From: an uncultured Chthoniobacterales bacterium
GTDB taxonomy: Bacteria; Verrucomicrobiota; Verrucomicrobiae; Chthoniobacterales; UBA10450
NCBI GenBank assembly: GCA_955652855.1
Contig: CATPCN010000001.1
Span: 1 to 12,531, forward strand
DNA: 12,531 bases
Direction of reading: 5' to 3'
Shown here: one piece after another, positions 6,969 through 12,531 of the stretch
How positions within the stretch are numbered: the stretch's first letter is position 1
Layout of the letters: every line of letters starts with the position of its first letter
Program-made: the position numbers and the translations under genes
The notes under the pieces: generated by a model
The model's database searches: none
Told to the model about the DNA's origin: nothing
Seen by the model: only the letters and a program-made list of their open reading frames with translations

Positions 6969-7349
6969 CGGCACGACGTCAGTTCAATTGTCATCTTGGG
7001 ACGGCGCCGATGATTCGATGTTACGTTGGAGACGCGACAGAAAATAATTTCGCCGAGGCCATTGACAAGCGCGGCGTCGTCGGCGTCTACTGGTCAGCAA
7101 TGGTTTGGCGGTTGCAGTCGCAATGATCAACAGGGGAGGTTGAGACATGGCACTCGTCGTCTTGCCCGCGCGACGGATTGTCCTGCGTGGCGCTCTTTCT
7201 TCAATTCCGTAAATCTCCGAAGTCACCCTGAACGGTGCAGGCGTGCCGCGCTGCATGCGCTGTCGTGTTGGACGCCGTGCGGTTGCTCGCGCTACTGCCG
7301 GACGCGCTGCGAATTGGCACGCGAATTCATTTCTTTCAAGACGAAATAC
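6969..7349. other. 381 bases without a confident gene; two short open frames
   Basis: A 38-codon plus frame at 7010-7126 starts MIRCYVGDATENNF and has protein-like composition but no ribosome-binding site. A 21-codon frame at 7147-7212 (MALVVLPARRIVLRG...) has a strong purine-rich Shine-Dalgarno-like stretch (ggggagg at 7134-7140) before its ATG. Neither matches a family I know. They may be gene remnants, or leader peptides before the exported-protein genes. The long frame opening at 7026 is read across this stretch only because it lacks stops. Confidence 0.35.
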
Positions 7350-7790
7350 ATGGACCCAACGACCATAGAGGCGAGCAAGATTCGGCGTAATCGCATGGGA
7401 GGGTTCACCGCGACCACAATACTGGTGATGGCCACTTTGTGGTGGTCACCCGCCACTGTTGCCCTTGGCACCGCGATGACGGGCAAGATCACTCGTGTCG
7501 TGACGCTTCCGGCTGGAACCGACAGGACGTTTACGTCCAGTACAGGAATTGTGTTTGTAAACGTCACAGGAACAATCTCCGGGACGATACCGCCATGCGA
7601 CACGGCGTCCAATACTTCGGTGGCTTCTTATGCCATCGATCTTGGCAATCCAGGTGGTAAAACCGCTGTCATACAACTCCTTCACGCGCAGGCACTTGGC
7701 TACAACGTAACAGTGATCGGAACCAGCAACTGCACTCTCTGGGATTTGCATCGTGAAGATTTCTTCGATGTCAGCGTCGTCTACCCATAA
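7350..7790 (+). CDS. Small exported two-cysteine beta-rich protein
   Basis: A 146-residue protein with a signal-peptide-like start: basic n-region (KIRRNR, 10-15) and hydrophobic stretch ~19-30, with possible cleavage around Ala38-Gly40. I chose ATG 7350; ATG 7395 (residue 16) is also possible and neither has a clear ribosome-binding site. The mature part alternates beta strands and has Cys83 and Cys128, probably a disulfide. The pattern strand-Cys-YAIDL-helix-G-x-x-V-T-V-x-G-x-x-x-Cys-x-x-W fits a common class of ~110-residue periplasmic or secreted proteins in gammaproteobacteria, likely OB-like. The gene at 9786 has the same plan. The fold is inferred from pattern; ligand and role are unknown. 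Confidence 0.7.
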   Translation: MDPTTIEASKIRRNRMGGFTATTILVMATLWWSPATVALGTAMTGKITRVVTLPAGTDRTFTSSTGIVFVNVTGTISGTIPPCDTASNTSVASYAIDLGNPGGKTAVIQLLHAQALGYNVTVIGTSNCTLWDLHREDFFDVSVVYP

Positions 7791-7805
7791 GAGCGCAGGA
7801 GTGCC

Positions 7806-7883
7806 ATGACGAAGCCGTTGCGACGAGAGCTGCGTTTGGAGGGACACCGTCGCGTCCGTGGGCGTTTCACAGACTATCTGTAG
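7806..7883 (+). CDS. Possible 25-residue basic peptide
   Basis: Starting at ATG 7806, with AGGAG at 7797-7801 four bases upstream, this frame codes for a 25-residue Arg-rich peptide (MTKPLRRELRLEGHRRVRGR...). It sits between the small exported protein and the peroxidase. A ribosome-binding site next to a short basic frame can be a leader peptide, a toxin or chance. No homology is recognised. Confidence 0.2.
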   Translation: MTKPLRRELRLEGHRRVRGRFTDYL

Positions 7884-8078
7884 ATCAGTAATCCCGAATT
7901 GTTGGTGAGCGCAGGAAGGCCAGGAATGTGTTGGTTATGTCGCTAGTTACCGTGTCCATTCTTGAGGGTTTGGTTTCGTCGGTCAGTCGCAAGCCGACAA
8001 CCGGCGCGCACTTTGCCGAGCCGCGGCGAGGCTTGAATGCCGTTGCGGCAAAACGGATTGGGAATGGCGTCACTGGAC

Positions 8079-8082
8079 GGAG
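8079..8082 (+). promoter_or_regulatory. Ribosome-binding site deciding the peroxidase start
   Basis: GGAG seven bases before ATG 8090 supports that start over the longer GTG-initiated frame from about 7928. Confidence 0.55.
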
Positions 8083-8089
8083 AGCTGTC

Positions 8090-9232
8090 ATGGCTCTTTT
8101 CCTGGGGATGGCGACGACTTGGTGCCAACCGCTGCCTGCTCAATCGCCGGCACAGGCGGTTTCCTCGATGCTTGGCCTGCCCCATCTGGAACGAACGGAG
8201 CAGATGACGCCGGCTTTGATCGACGTCGGTCGCAAATTGTTTTTCGATCAACGATTGAGCGTAGACGGCGCGATAAGTTGTGCCAGTTGCCACATTCCAG
8301 AGAAGGCGTTCACCGATGGCAGGAAAGTGGCCTCGGGAGTGAACGGTAACGCCGGTACGCGCAATGTCATTAGCCTAATCAACGTTGCCTATCAAGGATC
8401 ACTTTTTTGGGACGGTCGGCGGCAAAGCCTGGAAGCGCAGGCAAGCGACCCGTTATTCAATTCGCGCGAGCATGGACTCAGCAATGAGGACCAAGTTCTG
8501 CAGGTGATCCGCACCGATCCCGCTTATGTGGCGAGCTTCAAAGACGCAGCGAATGTAGGTGCGCGTGACCTCGGGCTCGCGCAGGTCAGAGCTGCGTTAG
8601 CGGCCTTTGAACGCTCGCTGTTGGCCGGTAACTCCGCATTCGATCGTTACTACTATGGTGGAGACCCAGGCGCGCTCGCAGCGACCGAGCAACGCGGTTT
8701 AGCGCTGTTCAGGGGTCGCGCCCAATGCGTGTCCTGTCACACCATAAAGTCAGACGGGGCGCTACTAACCGATGGCAAATTTCACACCGCGGGTGTCGGC
8801 ATTAAACAGATCGAGTCCCAGCTTGGTTCGTTGGCCTTGCGTGTCGCCGCGGCCACCGACGAAGAACTCGGTCGGCTGATCACCTCGGACGCGGATGTCG
8901 CGGCGCTGGGCCGGTTTGCGGTAACGCGCAAGCCTACCGACGTGGGCCAATACAAGACCCCCAGCCTGCGCAACGTGGCCCTCACCGCTCCGTACATGCA
9001 TGACGGCAGTGTGGCAACACTCGAAGAGGCGGTAGAGCGCGAACTCTATTACCGCAGTGTTCAATCGAATCATCCGGTGATCCTTACGGAGAGCGAAAAA
9101 TCGGATTTGGTTGCCTTTTTGCGCGCACTTACCAGCGCGGTTTGGCCTCTGAACCAAGACGGCACCGACGAAGGCGTTGCCGCAGGGAGCAGCCGAACCG
9201 AGAGTCGCGGTAAACCTCAACTTCACAATTAG
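8090..9232 (+). CDS. Diheme cytochrome c peroxidase / MauG-family protein
   Basis: A 380-residue protein from ATG 8090. Two c-type heme sites are visible: CASCH (64-68), high-potential or peroxidatic side, and CVSCH (213-217). A conserved YMHDGS (302-307), preceded by the family block TPSLRNVALTAP, carries the Met/His region typical of the family. The spacing is normal for bacterial diheme peroxidases. A hydrophobic start (MALFLGMATTW) with a probable cut at LPA-Q (17/18) sends it to the periplasm, where such enzymes reduce hydrogen peroxide using electrons from c-type cytochromes; MauG-like members instead modify partner proteins. The 8090 start lacks n-region charge, so longer starts (TTG ~8033, giving an Arg-rich n-region, or the frame from 7928) remain possible. 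Neighbours are small exported proteins, and no partner cytochrome is visible. Confidence 0.9.
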   Translation: MALFLGMATTWCQPLPAQSPAQAVSSMLGLPHLERTEQMTPALIDVGRKLFFDQRLSVDGAISCASCHIPEKAFTDGRKVASGVNGNAGTRNVISLINVAYQGSLFWDGRRQSLEAQASDPLFNSREHGLSNEDQVLQVIRTDPAYVASFKDAANVGARDLGLAQVRAALAAFERSLLAGNSAFDRYYYGGDPGALAATEQRGLALFRGRAQCVSCHTIKSDGALLTDGKFHTAGVGIKQIESQLGSLALRVAAATDEELGRLITSDADVAALGRFAVTRKPTDVGQYKTPSLRNVALTAPYMHDGSVATLEEAVERELYYRSVQSNHPVILTESEKSDLVAFLRALTSAVWPLNQDGTDEGVAAGSSRTESRGKPQLHN

Positions 9233-9281
9233 TTCTCAAGTGGCACATCCGCGAATTGCTTTGGAAAGGACAACCTCGTTC

Positions 9282-9743
9282 ATGGGTAATGCGCTAAGTC
9301 TCCGGATTCAGGTTACGGCAATCGGCATTAGCTTTTTGGTATCGATGGCTGCAATTGCGCAGCCCGCCATTTCCCCACCCGTAGTGCTTCCTCCTAATGC
9401 TCCTCCGATACCCATTCCGGGATTCACGCGCACAGACCCGCGACTGCCGATCGCCACGGGATTGGCGCTCGCTCCCGGTGCGGTCTGGAAACCAACGACG
9501 AATCCAAATCTGCCCGTTGCGCAGGGCTTACCGTTTCTGGCGCTGCCAACAGGCTCGTCGGCGCTTCCGATAGCTGTTGGAACGCAGCCTCCGTCGGGTT
9601 TCCCGAAACCTCCCGATCTTTCAAAGATACCGATAGCTACGGGACAGGCGCTTGCCCCCGGTGCCGCGTGGAAGCCGACGACGAATCCAAATTTGCCGGT
9701 CGCGTCAGGTTTTCCGTTGCCGCCTGGTGGCGGTGGGCCGTAG
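9282..9743 (+). CDS. Exported proline-rich protein with duplicated 31-residue unit
   Basis: A 153-residue protein. ATG 9282 follows AAAGGA (9265-9270) and begins a clean signal peptide (MGNALSLRIQV..., cut near AIA-Q, 26/27); a longer frame from 9177 overlaps the peroxidase end and is not credible. The mature part is Pro/Ala/Gly/Leu-rich and low in charge, with [LI]PIAxG motifs at ~55, ~96 and ~116, and a 31-residue unit at 55-85 repeated at 116-146 (25 of 31 identical), centred on APGA[VA]WKPTTNPNLPVA. It ends in a Gly/Pro tail. It looks like a secreted or surface structural protein; no family is recognised. It sits 49 bases after the peroxidase and may share its transcript. Confidence 0.72.
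   Translation: MGNALSLRIQVTAIGISFLVSMAAIAQPAISPPVVLPPNAPPIPIPGFTRTDPRLPIATGLALAPGAVWKPTTNPNLPVAQGLPFLALPTGSSALPIAVGTQPPSGFPKPPDLSKIPIATGQALAPGAAWKPTTNPNLPVASGFPLPPGGGGP
9444..9719 (+). repeat. Two 93-bp direct repeats inside the proline-rich gene
   Basis: Copies are 9444-9536 and 9627-9719, 90 bases apart, in frame. Base changes are mostly at third positions (for example cca/ccg and ctg/ttg), so the protein repeat is better kept than the DNA, suggesting selection on the protein sequence. Confidence 0.85.
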
Positions 9744-9785
9744 AAGCGGCGAAGTCCTTTTCACTAACCTTATGGGAAAACGAAA

Positions 9786-10166
9786 ATGAAACTCACTATT
9801 TATCTCTTGGCCACGATTGCCGCTCTGACAGTATCGTCATTGGCGAACGCTGCGCAGACAGTGTACGGGCCGCTGCACATCGTGGGAGTCTTTGCGCGCG
9901 ACGAGCCTCCCAACTTAGCCGGAGGGCGGGGTTTCTACATTCAGGTCGACGTTCAGATTCCGATGACCTCATGCAGTACGAGTGGCAATACGATTTACCT
10001 AATCGTGCCGAAGAAACTAAGCGGCGGTTCCACCGACAACCTGGTCTATCGAGACTTATACAACACTGCGGCATTGGCGTTTGCGTTGCAAAAGGGGATC
10101 TACATATGGGTAGACAGCTGCGCGGCAGGGTCGCCTGAAGTCTGGGGCATCGACATGCTCGTCTAA
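9786..10166 (+). CDS. Small exported two-cysteine beta-rich protein, second member
   Basis: A 126-residue protein with a textbook signal peptide (MKLTIYLLATIAALTVSSLANA, cut at ~22/23). The mature part is beta-rich with Cys63 and Cys112, 49 residues apart, close to the 45 in the protein at 7350. The plan is the same: strand, Cys, hydrophobic strand, loop, helix (ALAFALQ), G-x-Y-x-W-V strand, Cys, then a final strand. It lacks the YAIDL and CTLW signatures, so the relation is distant, inferred by layout. Gene spacing is 42 bases after the proline-rich gene; ribosome-binding site is weak (gggaaaacgaaa). It may bind a cell-surface ligand or partner. No function is assigned. Confidence 0.75.
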   Translation: MKLTIYLLATIAALTVSSLANAAQTVYGPLHIVGVFARDEPPNLAGGRGFYIQVDVQIPMTSCSTSGNTIYLIVPKKLSGGSTDNLVYRDLYNTAALAFALQKGIYIWVDSCAAGSPEVWGIDMLV

Positions 10167-10539
10167 TAACCGGACGACCGAAGCACGACCCTCGTGTTGA
10201 CGTCGATTTCGCAGTCAGACTTCGCTCGCTTTCTTGTCTCGTTTGCCGGGCGGAGCGCCGGTCTGCAGCTACAACGATTTGCAGGAAGCCGGGAGACCAG
10301 CAGGTGACAGTACCGTTAATGCTCAAACATCTCGGGGCCCAAGCCACTGGCTTTGGCAGCACGCTGTCATCAGTGCGATGGAGTTTTTGGGCTGGTCGCA
10401 AAACTACGGCTATCAGTGCATTGCAGGCAAGACGTTGCGTCGCATCGATATTCCCGAGGGCGCCGTCGGCAACGTGGCTGGGAATTACTCAAAACCATCA
10501 ACCTTGACACGCCGCACCGAATTGGGAGTAGAGGCTCCG
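10167..10539. other. 373 bases before the surface-protein gene, partly open in its frame
   Basis: From 10201 to 10539 the frame of the next gene stays open (113 codons) and includes a protein-like stretch around WLWQHAVISAMEFLGWSQNYGYQC, but no start with a signal is visible and the downstream ATG 10540 begins a clear signal peptide. It may be the end of a lost gene or a 5' leader. The promoter of the gene at 10540 should lie here; I could not pick a convincing -35/-10. Confidence 0.4.
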
Positions 10540-12531
10540 ATGCAGAAATATCGACCGCTCAGAGGGGCATTGTTGTCCGGGCTCATCGCACTGCTTGCGT
10601 GGCCGCAGCCAGCAATGTCGCAGACCGCTGATGATGACGACGACAGCATCATTCCGCTCATTACCGGCCTGGTCGCCAAGGATTCCCCTCCGGCGGTCGC
10701 GATCACATCGCCGACAAATGGTGCTCAATTCATCAACGACACGCCGGTTACTTTAACGGCGACGGCGAGCGATTCTGATGGGACCGTACGCAGGGTCGCC
10801 TTCTATGCCAGCGGCGGCACCACACCGATTTGCACCGCCACGCAATCGTCGAGCCCTTACTCGTGCTCCTACGCCTTTCCGAGCCTCGGTACGGTCGCCC
10901 TGACCGCGGTCGCCATCGACAACTTGGGCAAAAGCACTACCTCTGCGACGGTCAACATCACGATAATCCCGACATCGGTCCGGCAATATGTCTACGACGC
11001 CTTGAGCCGTCTGACCGGGGTCATCGCTGCGAACGGCGACGCGGCGCGCTATGTCTACGATCCCGCCGGTAATACGACCCGCATCGACCGCTTTGGGTCG
11101 ACCGGAACGGCGCTCCTGGGTACCGAGCCGCCCTCCGGCACGGCGGGCGCGACCATTACTCTTTCCGGCATTGGATTTAGCACGACCACCACGCAAAACG
11201 CGGTTACGTTCAATGGTGTCGCTGCCACCGTCATCTCGGCCACGGCCAATCAACTCGTCGTAACGGTACCGAGCGGCGCGTCGACGGGCACGATCTCCGT
11301 CACCACGTCTGCCGGCACCGACACCAGCGCGTGGACATTTACGATCCAGGCACCACCGCCCGCGGTTTCCATTTCCGGATTCTCACCGAGCAACGGGACG
11401 CCGGGAGTCACCCCAGTCACTATCAGCGGTGCCAATTTTGCTACGACGACGGGTGGCAACGAAGTTAAGTTCAACGGCGAGATCGCTACCGTTTCGTCGG
11501 CGACCGGGACCAGCATCACCGCGACCGTTCCCGCCAATGTGACGACGGGCCACATTACGGTCCGAAACAGCAATGGCACCGGGACCAGCTCAAGCATGTT
11601 TACCGTGCCACTACCGGCGTCGCTGCCAGCCGCTTCGCAGACGCAGACCATTGCAATTGATGGGTCGACAGTCAGTTTCTCTCCAGGCATTGTGGCCCCA
11701 GCGTCCGGCGTTGTGCTTTTCGACGGGACCGTGGGCCAGAACCTCGGCCTGGGTGTTTCTTCCTTCACCGGAACGGGAGCCTCGGTCACGGTGTTGCGAC
11801 CCGATGGTACGACGCTCAGCCCCGTAAGCTCGGTGTCGGCGGCCGGCGCCACGCTGACGATTCCCAGTCTTCCGTTTACGGGCACGTACGCGATTGTCTT
11901 TGCCCCAACCTCCGGGACCGCGAACGCAACATTCACCTTGTCTAACCCGCTGCCGGGGACGATCGGCGTGGACGGGGCAGGCTCAAGCATTAGCTCGACA
12001 CGTGTTGGTCAGAGCGCGCGCTACACCTTTGCAGGCACTGCAGGCAAAGGATATGGAATCACGCTGCAGGGTTCGGGGGCATCGGCAAATCCCAACATGA
12101 CTGTTTATCAAGTTGGCGGGATGTCGCTGGCTGCGAAAACTTCGATTAGTTCCTCCGGTCCCCCGGTCGCAACGACCCTGGCGAAGACTACAGGTGCGTT
12201 TACGGTCGTCGTAGATCCGACGTCGGCCACGCCGCTTAGCAACTTGTCGGTAACGGTCCTAAACGACGCCTTGGGGACGATTACATACGCGGGACCTCAA
12301 CAGACGGCAACCGTTGACGTGCAAGGCCGCGCAACGCTACTGGCGTTTAATCTTGCCTCGTCTGCAAAAGTTAACACTTATGTCTACTCCACGTCCGGGC
12401 CATACGGAATCAAGATTATCGATTCAACCGGCTCCGTTGTAGCACCTGGAACGGCAGTCTCGGGGAGCTACTACGTCTGGATCTATCCGACAGGCTATTG
12501 GACAGGATCAGTATCCGCGCTACTGGGCATC
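10540..12531 (+). CDS. Large secreted Ig-like / YD-repeat / IPT-TIG protein, N-terminal part (runs off right edge)
   Basis: The frame is open for 664 codons to the window edge without a stop. ATG 10540 follows GAGG (10531-10534) and starts a signal peptide (residues 1-27, cut at AMS-Q), followed by five Asp (31-35). Domains in order: a Big_9-like Ig domain (~50-145; SPTNGAQF and DSDGTVRRVAFY are typical); one YD/RHS pair (YDALSRL 152-158, YDPAGN 173-178); two IPT/TIG domains (~192-270 and ~275-358; TEPPSGTAGATITLSGIGF and GFSPSNG...VTISGANF); then ~300 residues of Thr/Ser/Gly-rich beta repeats (for example NPLPGTIGVD, TFAGTAGKGY). This layout belongs to large secreted or cell-surface proteins in which an RHS core and sometimes a toxin tip follow; whether this one carries a core or toxin lies outside the window. 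It may act in adhesion or competition. Confidence 0.82.
   Translation, partial: MQKYRPLRGALLSGLIALLAWPQPAMSQTADDDDDSIIPLITGLVAKDSPPAVAITSPTNGAQFINDTPVTLTATASDSDGTVRRVAFYASGGTTPICTATQSSSPYSCSYAFPSLGTVALTAVAIDNLGKSTTSATVNITIIPTSVRQYVYDALSRLTGVIAANGDAARYVYDPAGNTTRIDRFGSTGTALLGTEPPSGTAGATITLSGIGFSTTTTQNAVTFNGVAATVISATANQLVVTVPSGASTGTISVTTSAGTDTSAWTFTIQAPPPAVSISGFSPSNGTPGVTPVTISGANFATTTGGNEVKFNGEIATVSSATGTSITATVPANVTTGHITVRNSNGTGTSSSMFTVPLPASLPAASQTQTIAIDGSTVSFSPGIVAPASGVVLFDGTVGQNLGLGVSSFTGTGASVTVLRPDGTTLSPVSSVSAAGATLTIPSLPFTGTYAIVFAPTSGTANATFTLSNPLPGTIGVDGAGSSISSTRVGQSARYTFAGTAGKGYGITLQGSGASANPNMTVYQVGGMSLAAKTSISSSGPPVATTLAKTTGAFTVVVDPTSATPLSNLSVTVLNDALGTITYAGPQQTATVDVQGRATLLAFNLASSAKVNTYVYSTSGPYGIKIIDSTGSVVAPGTAVSGSYYVWIYPTGYWTGSVSALLGI

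Noticed and set aside
7026..7349. Upstream extension of the small exported protein (start 7026)
   Set aside because: The extra 108 residues are Arg/Cys-rich with no domain, and the signal-peptide-like segment starts only near 7350.
9177..9281. Upstream extension of the proline-rich protein (start 9177)
   Set aside because: It overlaps the peroxidase end by 56 bases and would put 35 residues before a good signal peptide.
11250..11990. Minus-strand frame (246 residues) inside the TIG protein gene
   Set aside because: Its Val/Pro/Ala-rich composition is the mirror of the Thr/Ser/Gly-rich TIG codons.

Overview
The window is GC-rich, densely coding proteobacterial DNA. Diheme peroxidase, IS110 and IS5-type remnants, small exported proteins and a YD/TIG surface protein together suggest Xanthomonadales or Burkholderiales. 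That placement is inferred from gene content only. All intact genes lie on the plus strand, and the mix of truncated transposases, a broken gene and single-purpose exported proteins is typical of an accessory region.

Region 1 (1-2873) is a tight three-gene operon with overlapping ends. It holds the C-terminal part of a divergent thymidylate synthase-fold protein (cut by the window edge), a class I SAM-dependent methyltransferase, and a 573-residue DNA adenine methyltransferase with a DPPY motif. The thymidylate synthase homologue has lost the Pro-Cys-His nucleophile motif and several dUMP-contacting residues, so it is unlikely to make dTMP. Together the three genes look like an unusual nucleotide- or DNA-modification module, possibly linked to defence or phage-type base modification. 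This is the best candidate for an undescribed system here.

Region 2 (2874-3683) has no convincing gene. It holds two perfect stem-loops, a short direct repeat and a degenerate tRNA 3'-end-like stretch on the minus strand.

Region 3 (3684-6968) starts with a 126-residue soluble protein overlapping (ATGA) a four-helix membrane protein whose N-terminal part is Pro/Ala-rich and carries an 18-bp tandem repeat. A patch of transposon debris follows: an IS5-type transposase fragment and a 5'-truncated IS110 transposase on the minus strand. The IS110 debris abuts the 3' part of a second membrane protein with a similar C-terminal helix layout, which is therefore a broken gene.

Region 4 (6969-12531) encodes exported proteins: a small two-cysteine protein, a diheme cytochrome c peroxidase/MauG-family protein, a proline-rich protein with a 31-residue duplication, a second small two-cysteine protein, and the start of a large secreted protein (Ig-like domain, one YD/RHS pair, two IPT/TIG domains) that runs off the right edge. 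Every member of this set begins with a signal-peptide-like segment, which suggests an envelope or surface role, but the sequence does not show that they act together.
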